Of a stretch of 64,000 nucleotides of DNA, positions 25,133 to 33,280 are shown one piece after another. The notes under the pieces were generated by a model. That model saw only the letters and a program-made list of their open reading frames with translations. It was not told where the DNA came from and did not search any database. Each line of letters opens with the position of its first letter. Within the stretch, counting starts at the first letter, position 1. Source of the stretch: Amycolatopsis sp. WAC 01376 (lineage in GTDB: Bacteria > Actinomycetota > Actinomycetes > Mycobacteriales > Pseudonocardiaceae); the NCBI RefSeq assembly GCF_003947415.1, contig NZ_QHKL01000002.1:1116001-1180000 (forward strand), written 5' to 3'. The position numbers and the translations under genes were made by a program.

Positions 25133-26509
25133 ATGCAGACTGCCGGCCTGGTCAGGGTCACCATCACCACTCCGCACCGGCGCATCGACATGGCGCTGCC
25201 GGAACACGCGTCCGTCGCCGAAATCCTCCCCGGCCTGCTCGCGCGGGCGGGCGAGGGGATGGCCGACGACGGGGTCGCCGGCGGCGGCTGGCAGTTGCGC
25301 CGCGCCGACGGATCCGCCTTCGATCCGGATCGGACGCTGGGCGCGCACCGGGTCCGGGACGGGGAGATCCTCCATCTGACGCCGCGCCGTGCCGAATGGC
25401 CGGAGCTCGAGTACGACGACCTGGTGGACGCGATCGCCACCGGATCCGGCGGCCGGGCCTGGGGGCCGCGGCATACGCGCCGGGCGGGGCTGGCGGCCGG
25501 TGCCGCGGCCGCCCTGTTCGGGTTGGTCGCGGTGGTGCGCGCGGGACCGCCGTGGACGACGCCGGCGGCGTGGGCCCTCGCCGTTTCCGCGCTGCTCCTG
25601 ACCGCGGGTGTCCTGCTCGCGCGGGCACTGCGTGACGCCGGGGCCGGGGCGGTCGTCGCCGCCGTCGCGTTGCCGTTCGCCTTCGCCGGCGGCGGTCTGC
25701 TGCTGGCGGGCGACGACCCGATCGGCGCGCTGTCCGCCGGTCATCTGCTGCTGGGAAGCGCGACGCTGCTGCTCGCGGCCGTCGTCGGCAGGCTCGGGGT
25801 GGTCGCCGCGCCGGAACTGTTCACGGGGGCGGCCACGGTCGGGTTGCTCGGCGTGCTCGGCGGCTGGCTGGCCACCTTCGACGATCTGGCGGGCTACCGG
25901 TCGGCGGCGGTGATCGGCGGCGGCGTGCTCATGCTCTCGACCACGTTCGCTCCGCTGGCGCTGCGGCTCGGCCGGGTGCCGATGCCGGTGCTGCCGCGGT
26001 CGACCGCGGACCTCGTCCGAGACGATCCCCAGCCGCCACTCGAACTCGTGCACGCCGCCGTGGCCAGAGCGGACGCGTTGCTCACCGGGATGCTGGGCGG
26101 TGCGGCGATCGTCGTCGTGTACTGCCAAGTGCAGTTGATCCGCAGCGACAGCGAGGCCGCGGTCGTCCTCGTCGCCCTGCTCGCGGCCGGTTTTCTGGTG
26201 CGGGCACGGTTGTACCCGATCCTGCGGCAGCGGGTGCCGCTATTGGTGACCGGGATCTTCGGCGCCGGATGCCTGCTGGCGGGGCCGCTCATGGCGGATC
26301 GTTCGCTGCTGCTCGTCCTCGCCGGTCCGCTGTCCTTGGCGGTGGCCGCGGGCGTGATCGCCTCCGGCGTCGTGCTGAGCACCCGCGCCGCCAACCCGTA
26401 CCTCGGCAGGATCGCCGAGTACTTCGAGATCCTGGTGACGATCGCCGTCGTCCCGGTGGCGTGTTCGGTGCTCGGCCTGTACGGCTACGTGCGCGGACTG
26501 GGGGGCTGA
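25133..26509 (+). CDS. eccD: Type VII secretion integral membrane protein EccD
   Basis: A 458-residue ESX core membrane subunit. Residues 1-85 are a YukD/ubiquitin-like domain (VRVTITTPHRRIDMALPEHASVAEILPGLL...DGEILHLTPR). About eleven transmembrane helices follow between residues 115 and 455. EccD forms the bulk of the membrane vestibule in the EccBCDE complex. Start ATG 25133 fits the conserved N-terminus, and the divergent kinase-like gene begins about 100 bases upstream, leaving room for one shared regulatory region. It is followed by eccB after 4 bases, so the two form an operon. Confidence 0.95.
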   Translation: MQTAGLVRVTITTPHRRIDMALPEHASVAEILPGLLARAGEGMADDGVAGGGWQLRRADGSAFDPDRTLGAHRVRDGEILHLTPRRAEWPELEYDDLVDAIATGSGGRAWGPRHTRRAGLAAGAAAALFGLVAVVRAGPPWTTPAAWALAVSALLLTAGVLLARALRDAGAGAVVAAVALPFAFAGGGLLLAGDDPIGALSAGHLLLGSATLLLAAVVGRLGVVAAPELFTGAATVGLLGVLGGWLATFDDLAGYRSAAVIGGGVLMLSTTFAPLALRLGRVPMPVLPRSTADLVRDDPQPPLELVHAAVARADALLTGMLGGAAIVVVYCQVQLIRSDSEAAVVLVALLAAGFLVRARLYPILRQRVPLLVTGIFGAGCLLAGPLMADRSLLLVLAGPLSLAVAAGVIASGVVLSTRAANPYLGRIAEYFEILVTIAVVPVACSVLGLYGYVRGLGG

Positions 26510-26513
26510 AACC

Positions 26514-27947
26514 ATGGCGTCCAAACGAGATCAACTGCAGGCGTACCAATTCCTGGTGCAGCGAGCCATTTCCGCGCTCGTGACCAGGGAGACCGATCCG
26601 GAGCAGCCGCCGTTCCGCCGCCCGTCCGGCGCCGCCTTCGCCGGTGTCGCGCTGGCGATCGTGGCGCTGGCCTGCGTCGGGGTCTACGGGATGATCGTGC
26701 CCGGCGGCAACAACGCCTGGCGTAAGAACGCCGCCGTCATCGTGGAGAAGGAGAGCGGGACCCGCTACGTCTACCTGGACGAACGGCTGCACCCTGTCGC
26801 GAACTACGCGTCCGCGCTGCTGCTGCTCGGCGAACACGGCACCACGGAAAGGGTTTCGCGCGACTCGCTCGCCGGAGTCCCACGAGGGCCCCGCATCGGC
26901 ATCGCCGACGCACCGGACGGCTTGCCCGGCCCAGGAAAGCTGCTCACCGGATCGTGGTCGCTGTGCTCCGCGCCCGCGAGCGACCTGGCCGGCAGCCGGA
27001 TCGAGGAATCGGTACTCCTGGCGGGTGCTTCACCTTCGGGTGGCGCGGCACTGGGAGACCAGGCGCTGCTGGTGGAATCGGCGTCGACCGGCGACCGCTT
27101 CGTCGTATGGCGCGGGCACCGGCACCGGATCAACGACTACGGCGCCGTCGGCACCGGCCTCGCGCTCACCGCCGAGCCGTGGGCACGGGTCGGGCGGGCG
27201 TGGCTCGACGTACTCCCGGAAGGAACGCCGATCGGCCCGCTCCCGGTGGCGGCGGCGGGCGAGGTGTCCACCGCGGTGCCGGGCCGGACCGACATCCGCA
27301 ACGGGATGCTGCTGATGGTGCAGGCCTCCGGCGGCGGACAGCAGCACTACCTCGCCGAACGGGACGCCCTGCGGCCCATCACCGAACTGCAGTACGACGT
27401 CCAGCGCGCGAGCGCTCAGATGATGGCCGCTTATCCCGGCACGGAGCCGAAAACCGTGCCGCTGCCGCCTTCGCTGGCGACCATGTCCCGGCAACTGGAC
27501 CCGGTCCAGGCCGAAGCGGGCTCGGCACCCGCCACCCGACCGGCCATCGCGCGCCTGCGCGACCAGGACACCACCGTGTGCGCCACCTTCGGCGACGGTT
27601 CCACGGCCCCTTCGCTGACCGTCGATCCCACGCTGCCGCCCGCGGATCCGATGTCGACCACCGCCCGCAGGACCGCGTCCGGGACCCCGCTCGCGGACCG
27701 CGTCCACGTGCCGCCCGGCAGCGCGATCGTCGTCGAGGCGATGCCTTCGGCGCAGGCCCCCGCCGGGACGCTGACCGTCGTGACCGACATGGGGCGCCGC
27801 TATCCGCTGGCTTCACCCGACGTACTGAAGATGCTCGGCTACCCGTCGGCGCGTCCGGTGCGGCTTCCCGCCGGCCTGGTCGCGCGGCTGCCCGAAGGCC
27901 CGAGCCTCGACCCCGCCGCTGCTCGGCGCCAGACCCTGGGCGGTTGA
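26514..27947 (+). CDS. eccB: Type VII secretion protein EccB
   Basis: A 477-residue ESX core subunit. The cytosolic N-terminus has the family signature MASKRDQLQAYQFLVQRAISALV and ETDPEQPPFRRP. One transmembrane helix at about residues 45-66 (AGVALAIVALACVGVYGMIVPG) is followed by the large periplasmic domain with NAAVIVEKESGTRYVYLDERLHPVANYASALLLL and a C-terminal YPLASPDVLKMLGY. Two cysteines (in WSLCSAP and TTVCATFG) are placed as in other EccB proteins, where they form a disulphide. It is co-transcribed with eccD. The downstream region holds repeats rather than another gene. Confidence 0.96.
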   Translation: MASKRDQLQAYQFLVQRAISALVTRETDPEQPPFRRPSGAAFAGVALAIVALACVGVYGMIVPGGNNAWRKNAAVIVEKESGTRYVYLDERLHPVANYASALLLLGEHGTTERVSRDSLAGVPRGPRIGIADAPDGLPGPGKLLTGSWSLCSAPASDLAGSRIEESVLLAGASPSGGAALGDQALLVESASTGDRFVVWRGHRHRINDYGAVGTGLALTAEPWARVGRAWLDVLPEGTPIGPLPVAAAGEVSTAVPGRTDIRNGMLLMVQASGGGQQHYLAERDALRPITELQYDVQRASAQMMAAYPGTEPKTVPLPPSLATMSRQLDPVQAEAGSAPATRPAIARLRDQDTTVCATFGDGSTAPSLTVDPTLPPADPMSTTARRTASGTPLADRVHVPPGSAIVVEAMPSAQAPAGTLTVVTDMGRRYPLASPDVLKMLGYPSARPVRLPAGLVARLPEGPSLDPAAARRQTLGG

Positions 27948-28300
27948 GGTCCCGAGTGTCCACAAGGGACATTTTCTGTCGGCTAAGTGGTTGGATGTGC
28001 GGTTTTCGACGGGGGTCGTGAGTGGCGATTCGGGTTCTATTGCTACGCCGGTGCCGCCGCTGAAACCCATGGTCGAGATGCGTCGCGAAAGCCACTTTCG
28101 CGACGCCTGAGGTCCCGAAAGTGGCTTTCGCGACACGGCCGCCCCACGGCTGCGAGCGAACCCCTGCGACCCGGCACGTTTGCGCTAACCCCTCTTTGTC
28201 ACTCACGACCCCAATGCGCGACTCGCGTGCTTGGAGGCGTAACTCGCGCACCGCGGTGCGGCCACGAAACGCCAGGCGTCGTCGACACCTGGCGGTCCGG
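27948..28300. repeat. Intergenic repeat cluster between eccB and mycP
   Basis: A 353-bp gap between convergent genes with no gene. It contains one end of the 182-bp element (TGTCCACAAGGGACA near 27958), the arms GGGGGTCGTGAGTG (28011-28024) and CACTCACGACCCC (28200-28212), and between them an independent perfect 19-bp inverted repeat (28082-28100 and 28116-28134, CGAAAGTGGCTTTCG core) with a 15-base loop. The last is strong enough to be a bidirectional terminator, but it lacks a T-tract. Confidence 0.65.
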
Positions 28301-29587
28301 TCACTCCCTGGAGAGCAGGAAGATCTGTTCGGGAGGTTCGATGACGGCCGGTTCGGCGGCCACCGCCGCCGCGCGGCCCGGGCGCCAGCCGCGCCTGCGT
28401 CCCCGCGGCCGGAGCACCGCCACCAGCAGCGCGAACACGATCGCGACGCCCGCGACGGCGGTGAGCCATTTCGCCGCCGTCGCGCTGTTTTCACGGGCCG
28501 CGGCCCGATCGAGCTGTCCCTGGTCCGGTGGGGTGGGAACGAGGGCGGGCAGCGCTCCAGGGCTCTCGGTGTCCATGCTGTCGGTCACCGCCCGGTAAGG
28601 GTCGACCACACCGGCCCCGAACGCCTGACTGTGCAGACCGCCGCGTGCCGGGTTCGCGGTCGCCATCAAGCGGCGCGCCACTTCCGGAGCGGTCAGCCGC
28701 GGCCAAGCCGACCGGACCAGTGCCGCGGTGCCGGAAACGAACGGCGCGGCGTAGCTGGTGCCATCGGTGTACACGTGCCCGCCCGCCCGCGTCGGAGCCA
28801 GCACCTTGGCGCCAGGAGCGACGATGTCCACGTAGCGGCCGATCTGGGAACCGGGCATCAACGCCCCGTCGATGTCGATGGCGCCGACACCGAGGACCCC
28901 GTCGTACGCGGCCGGGTAGGACGGAAGTTCGGCGGTCGATTCGCGCTGGGTGTTACCTGCCGCGGCGATCACCAACGCGTCCCTGGACACCGCGTAGGCG
29001 ACCGCGTCCCGGATGACGGCGAAGTCGTCTTGACCGGCGAGGGAAAGATTGATCACCTTCGCCCCCTGATCAGTCGCGTAGCGGATGCCGTTGGCCACGA
29101 CCTGCGGATCGATCCGGAGGGATCCGCCCCGGTCGTCGAAGTCGCGGTCACTGATCCGTACCGGGAGGATCTCCGCGTCCGGGGCCACCCCGTGGAAACC
29201 GATACCGGCCGCCGGATCGGCGGCGATGATGCCGGCGACGCCGGTGCCGTGCGACACACAGTCGAACGCTCCGGGAAGGGAGCCCGCCTGATGGAAGTCG
29301 CGGCCCGCGCGGACCTTTCCCGGCCTGGCGAGCTGCGGGTGATCGGCGTCGACGCCGGAGTCGACCACCGCGACCAGGACCCCGGAACCCTTGCCGTACG
29401 GCCACACCCGTTGCGGGCTCAGCAATTGCTGTGCCCACGGCTGTGCTCGTACCGGTGGCCGCGCCGGGTCCGGATCGTGGCAGACGCCGGGCGGCGGCGC
29501 CGCGTGCGCCGCCCCCGCGCCGCTGAGGGCCTGAACGGCCGCCGCGGCCATCACGGCGGCGACGGCGGACATCCGGTGTCGTCTCAT
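28301..29587 (-). CDS. mycP: Mycosin (type VII secretion-associated subtilisin-like protease)
   Basis: A 428-residue membrane-anchored serine protease. A signal peptide (residues 1-30, ending GAGAAHAA) is followed by the subtilase domain. Catalytic Asp 76 is in VAVVDSGVD, His 113 in SHGTGVAG and Ser 278 in DGTSYAAP, and all are present. A C-terminal transmembrane helix (KWLTAVAGVAIVFALLVAVL, about residues 370-390) is followed by a basic tail. MycP caps the periplasmic side of the ESX complex, stabilises it and processes some substrates. It runs opposite to eccDB and heads toward them, probably starting its own unit downstream of the substrate genes on the same strand. Confidence 0.95.
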   Translation of the reverse strand: MRRHRMSAVAAVMAAAAVQALSGAGAAHAAPPPGVCHDPDPARPPVRAQPWAQQLLSPQRVWPYGKGSGVLVAVVDSGVDADHPQLARPGKVRAGRDFHQAGSLPGAFDCVSHGTGVAGIIAADPAAGIGFHGVAPDAEILPVRISDRDFDDRGGSLRIDPQVVANGIRYATDQGAKVINLSLAGQDDFAVIRDAVAYAVSRDALVIAAAGNTQRESTAELPSYPAAYDGVLGVGAIDIDGALMPGSQIGRYVDIVAPGAKVLAPTRAGGHVYTDGTSYAAPFVSGTAALVRSAWPRLTAPEVARRLMATANPARGGLHSQAFGAGVVDPYRAVTDSMDTESPGALPALVPTPPDQGQLDRAAARENSATAAKWLTAVAGVAIVFALLVAVLRPRGRRRGWRPGRAAAVAAEPAVIEPPEQIFLLSRE

Positions 29588-29718
29588 GATGCCATCGTCC
29601 GGGCGGATACCGCTCGGAGACAGGTTCTTGGCCGCAACCGGCCACCCGAACGACGACGGCCGAGGGCGACGGGCGTTTCCGGTGCCCCGTCGTCCCTCGG
29701 CCGTCGCCGATCAGCTCA

Positions 29719-30942
29719 TCACGTGGTGTGCCACAACTCCTTGTCGAGGAGTTGCACCGAGGTGGACTCCGATTCCCCGGTGCGCGGGCGTTTCGGGGCC
29801 AGGCGGCCGAAAGCCTGATCCCCGCTGCCGGAACGGCCGCGGAGTTCGGCAGGCACGCCTTCGGTTCCCTCGGCCGTCTTCCTCGACGAGCCGGCGCGGC
29901 CGGTCGGCTGGTTCGCGGACCCGGGCTGGAGGGTTCCGGGCGGGGAGGCTTGACCGGACGCGGGCGGCATCATCGGCGGTGTGCCGCCACCGGTGGCCGG
30001 TTTGGCGGTCGCGCCGGTGTTCGTTCCGGCCGCGGTGGGGGCACCTTCGGCGATGCTCTGCGTGGCGCGTTTCGTCACGGCCGCTTTCGACATGGGCACG
30101 CCGCCGGCGCCCGTCCCGGCGGCGCCCAGCAGGCCGAGCCCCGAGGCGACCGGCGCGCCGGAGACCGGCGGCAAGCCCCCGCCGGGAAGGCCGGCGGGAA
30201 GACCGGGGGTGACCTGCGGCAGGGTGGATGTGAGGCCTGCCAGGGACGGGCCACCGTCCGCGGACCAGCCGGGAATGTTCTGGCCCAGCGCCGACGAATC
30301 GAGTCCCGTCGCCCCGCCGGAACCGCCTGAGGTCAGCGACGAGCTGAGGTCCTGCAGCTCCTGCAGCGTCGTCATGCCGGCGGTGGCCGCCTTGAGTACA
30401 TCGGCCGGCGAGTTGCCCTCCGTGGAGACCTGCTGCGCGGGCAGCACTTCGGCCGGGTTCCGCACGCCGGACGCGGCGACCACCTGTCCGATCGACATGT
30501 CGAATTCGGCGGCGAGCGTGTTCATCGCGGTGGCCGACAACTGCTGGAAGCCCGCCGCGGCCGCGGCGCCGAGGCCGAACGGGGCCCCGATCGCCGCGAG
30601 GTAGCTGCTGTAGAAACCGGCGACGGCCGCGGCGGTCGCCGGGATCGAGGCGGCGAGGGTGTTCAGCGCCGCGGCGGGCTGCGCCGCGTCGATCCGCTCG
30701 CCCCACATCTTCAGCTCGGCAAGGGTCCGCTGTGTCTTCTCCTCCATCGCGCGGCCGTTCTCGTCCGTCCACTGTGGAGAAAGCTCGGCCACTCTGGTGT
30801 GCAACTCCACTTGGGCCGCGTCGATCCAGCCGCGCACCTCGGTCCACATCCGCGCCGCGTCGGTGAGCACCGAGATGTTGCCGTTCTCGGCCTTGATCAT
30901 CTCCACGTGCATCTCGATGGGCAGCATGTTGTAGGGGATCAC
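29719..30942 (-). CDS. ESX substrate-like protein with VQLLDKELW tail (1)
   Basis: A 407-residue protein from GTG 30942 (GAGGAG upstream). Residues 5-110 form a WXG100/PPE-like helical hairpin (MLPIEMHVEMIKAENGNISVLTDAARMWTEVRGWIDAAQVELHTRVAELSPQWTDENGRAMEEKTQR). A second helical region follows (AALNTLAASIPATAAAVAGFYSSYLAAIGAPFG), then a long Gly/Pro/Ser/Ala-rich disordered part. The C-terminus ends STSVQLLDKELWHTT, closely matching the tail of the gene ending at 31398. The layout suggests a secreted or surface-displayed ESX substrate; the shared tail may be a signal or docking motif. It is last in a run of four same-strand genes separated by short gaps. Confidence 0.75.
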   Translation of the reverse strand: MIPYNMLPIEMHVEMIKAENGNISVLTDAARMWTEVRGWIDAAQVELHTRVAELSPQWTDENGRAMEEKTQRTLAELKMWGERIDAAQPAAALNTLAASIPATAAAVAGFYSSYLAAIGAPFGLGAAAAAGFQQLSATAMNTLAAEFDMSIGQVVAASGVRNPAEVLPAQQVSTEGNSPADVLKAATAGMTTLQELQDLSSSLTSGGSGGATGLDSSALGQNIPGWSADGGPSLAGLTSTLPQVTPGLPAGLPGGGLPPVSGAPVASGLGLLGAAGTGAGGVPMSKAAVTKRATQSIAEGAPTAAGTNTGATAKPATGGGTPPMMPPASGQASPPGTLQPGSANQPTGRAGSSRKTAEGTEGVPAELRGRSGSGDQAFGRLAPKRPRTGESESTSVQLLDKELWHTT

Positions 30943-30952
30943 GGTTCGCTCC

Positions 30953-31387
30953 TCAGACCGAGTCGGGCTGGACGGTGGACGGCTGCGCGGCCGCGCCGGT
31001 GTCATCGGTGGCACCGGTGGCGGAGTCCGCCTGGTTGAGTGAGCTCGCGGTCTGCTTGAGGATCGACATCCCCTGGTTCGCGACCTTGACCGTCGCGCTC
31101 GCCAGTTCCAGCGCGCTGGCCACCTCGGCGGCGGAGTAGGCGCTCGCGGCCGCGCCGACCTTTCCCGAGTAGGTCACCATCTCCTCGGTCATCTTGGTCA
31201 GCAGCGCGAGCATGCTCGCGGTCGCCGCCTTGTCCAGCAAGGACATGGCGACGCCCTCGAACAAACCGGCCAGGCTGGGCATCGTGCCCAGCCGTTGCAT
31301 CAGTGACGGTGGCATCGTGGGCGCGGTGAGATGCTGGGAGAACGCACTCATCGCGACGGGATCGCCGTTGATCTCTTTTCCGGGCAT
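30953..31387 (-). CDS. Small ESX-associated helical protein with YxxxE motif
   Basis: A 144-residue mostly helical protein (SLLDKAATASMLALLTKMTEEMVTYSGKVGAAASAYSAAEVASALELASATVKVANQGMSILKQTASSL). The motif YSAAE fits the general type VII export signal YxxxD/E, placed after the second long helix. The C-terminal 25 residues are disordered. It lies 10 bases from one large substrate-like gene and 10 from the other and is probably co-expressed and co-secreted with one or both, like PE/PPE or WXG100 partners. No tryptophan-x-glycine turn is present. Confidence 0.7.
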   Translation of the reverse strand: MPGKEINGDPVAMSAFSQHLTAPTMPPSLMQRLGTMPSLAGLFEGVAMSLLDKAATASMLALLTKMTEEMVTYSGKVGAAASAYSAAEVASALELASATVKVANQGMSILKQTASSLNQADSATGATDDTGAAAQPSTVQPDSV

Positions 31388-31397
31388 GTGCCCCTCC

Positions 31398-32765
31398 TCA
31401 GTGTCCGGAGCGGAATTTCGCCGCGCTGTCCTGTTGGTTCACTTGCCACAGCTCCTCGTCGAGCAGCTGCACCGTGGTGCTCTCCGGGTCCCACTGGCGT
31501 TGCGGCGCGGCGGGCGGCGACTTCCGTTTCCCGTTGACCGCCCGGCCGAGCAGCGGCACCCCCGGCGTTCCCGCGGGTTTGCCGCGTTGCCGTCCGACGG
31601 GTCGTTCCGCGTCACCGGGTTTGATGCCGCCGTTCTCGCCTTTCCCGGCCCCGTTGTTCGGCATCATCGGTGGCGGCATCCCGCCCGCGCCCGCCGCTCC
31701 CGCGGTGGAGGCCGAACCGCGGCCCAGTCCGGACACCATCGGCGCGGCACCCGCGTTCAGCCCGGCTCCGGGCATCGAGCTCCCCGTGCCGGGAATCGCC
31801 CCGGCACCACCGGCTCCACCGCTCACACCGGCGCCGCCCGCCCCGGAAAGTCCTGCGGTGTCCGGCATCCCGGCCAGCGAGGGAAGGCCGGACGTGCCGC
31901 CGTCGGCGTAACCGGCGTAATCCGCATAGTCGGCGTAGTCGCCCAGTTTCGATGGGTCGATGCCGGAAAGATCGGGGAGCTCGGGAGTTCCGGCGCCCGA
32001 TCCGCCGAGCAGCTGCTCGGCCGCCGACAACGCGTCACTCAGCGCGCTGAGGGTTTCCGTGGCGTCTTCCACCGGGTTGGTGGTGGGATTCTGTTCGCTC
32101 GGCTGCTCGGGCGTTGTCGGGTCCGGTGTTCCCGGATCCTCCCCGGGAAGGGCGCCGGCGTTCGGCGCACCGGAGCCGTTGCCGAGCCCGGTATCCTGGT
32201 TGTAGCCCGGTCCGGAGCCGAGCTGGGTCGGCCCGTTCCAGGGACGGCCTCGAGCGGCGAGCATGGCGTGCCCGGTGCGCAGATATTGCTTCGCGACCAG
32301 ATCCAGCAGCTCACCCACCTTCTCCCGTGCCCTCTTGGCTTCCTGCTTTCGCTCGTCGGGGTCGGTCTTGGCGTTGACGATCCCGACCCACATGTTCATG
32401 ATCGATCGGGTCGCCTCCATCTCGGCCAGCAGCATGCCTATCTGCTGGAAGAGATGGGATTCGTCGATACTGCCGGTGGACCTTTTCGGCGCGCCCTCCG
32501 GGCCCTGTTCCTGTCCTCCCCAGGAACCGAGCCCTTCCTCGGAGACCTCGTCCACCCAGTTGACGAACGACCGCCCCACCTCGTCGTCCCAGGAAGGTCC
32601 CCGGATGCTGTTGGTCGCCGCCCGCAGGGTCGCGTGCGTGTCGTCGACCCACATCCGTGCCTGTGCCCACATGTCCCGGGCCGCGGTCAGCGCGGGATAG
32701 GTGTTCTGCATCTCCGCTTGGAACATTTTCACTTGCGCGTCGAAATCGACGCCTTTGTAGGTCAT
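31398..32765 (-). CDS. ESX substrate-like protein with VQLLDEELW tail (2)
   Basis: A 455-residue protein. Residues 1-110 form a helical WXG100-like region (VKMFQAEMQNTYPALTAARDMWAQARMWVDDTHATLRAATNSIRGPSWDDEVGRSFVNWVDEV; PSWDD sits where the W-x-G turn is expected). A second helical region (about 115-175) precedes a low-complexity Gly/Pro/Ala stretch with repeated DYADYADYAGYADGG. The C-terminal tail STTVQLLDEELWQVNQQD nearly repeats the end of the gene at 29719. It is probably exported by this ESX system. The two proteins differ over most of their length, so the tail is selectively conserved. Confidence 0.75.
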   Translation of the reverse strand: MTYKGVDFDAQVKMFQAEMQNTYPALTAARDMWAQARMWVDDTHATLRAATNSIRGPSWDDEVGRSFVNWVDEVSEEGLGSWGGQEQGPEGAPKRSTGSIDESHLFQQIGMLLAEMEATRSIMNMWVGIVNAKTDPDERKQEAKRAREKVGELLDLVAKQYLRTGHAMLAARGRPWNGPTQLGSGPGYNQDTGLGNGSGAPNAGALPGEDPGTPDPTTPEQPSEQNPTTNPVEDATETLSALSDALSAAEQLLGGSGAGTPELPDLSGIDPSKLGDYADYADYAGYADGGTSGLPSLAGMPDTAGLSGAGGAGVSGGAGGAGAIPGTGSSMPGAGLNAGAAPMVSGLGRGSASTAGAAGAGGMPPPMMPNNGAGKGENGGIKPGDAERPVGRQRGKPAGTPGVPLLGRAVNGKRKSPPAAPQRQWDPESTTVQLLDEELWQVNQQDSAAKFRSGH

Positions 32766-32806
32766 CGTTCAAGTCCTGTCAGGATGTCTTGGGGTGGCAT
32801 GTCCGG

Positions 32807-33181
32807 TCACACGAGTGGTCCCGACGGGTTCCCCAGGCCCGGGATGTCCGGCGGTACCACCGCGGGGCCCGTTTCCTCCTTAGGCGGACGGCTGGTGGTC
32901 GCCAGCACCGCCGACTGCGCCGCTTCGCCCGCTGCCCGGTAGGCGCTCGCGCTCTTCCCCGCCATGGCACCGAAGATCTGTACGCCGGGACTTGCCTTCT
33001 CCAGAAAAGACTTCAGCGCGTCGGTGATGTACTGATCGGCGCCGGCCAGGGACGCGCATTCCGGCATGCCACCGCATTCCTTGATCGGCTCCCGATCGAT
33101 CTTCGGAGCGGCCCTGATTCTCTGCACCTCACTCGCGAAGGAATCCAGCGCCGGAATCCACGCGTCGACCTTGCCACCCAT
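32807..33181 (-). CDS. Small ESX-associated protein
   Basis: A 124-residue protein from ATG 33181 behind GGAGGAG; the longer frame to 33274 is rejected. Residues 1-90 are helical (WIPALDSFASEVQRIRAAPKIDREP..., ADQYITDALKSFLEKASPGVQIFGAMAGKSASAYRAAGEAAQSAVLATT) with two close cysteines (ECGGMPECASL). The last 25 residues are Pro-rich. Length and helical content match other small ESX-linked proteins of this run. It is first of the substrate genes after eccC (about 100 bases), so it may be co-transcribed with it. Confidence 0.65.
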   Translation of the reverse strand: MGGKVDAWIPALDSFASEVQRIRAAPKIDREPIKECGGMPECASLAGADQYITDALKSFLEKASPGVQIFGAMAGKSASAYRAAGEAAQSAVLATTSRPPKEETGPAVVPPDIPGLGNPSGPLV

Positions 33182-33280
33182 GTGCTCCTCCAGTGCTGTT
33201 CCTCGGATACTTGTGTTTTCCCAAGCCAACCAGCGACGACGGCCGCGATGGCGGCTCCGGCAGCTTCCGGCCACGGACGG

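Noticed and set aside
25031..26128. N-terminal extension of the kinase-like gene
   Set aside because: It lies antisense to eccD and is low complexity; ATG 25030 starts directly at the kinase fold.
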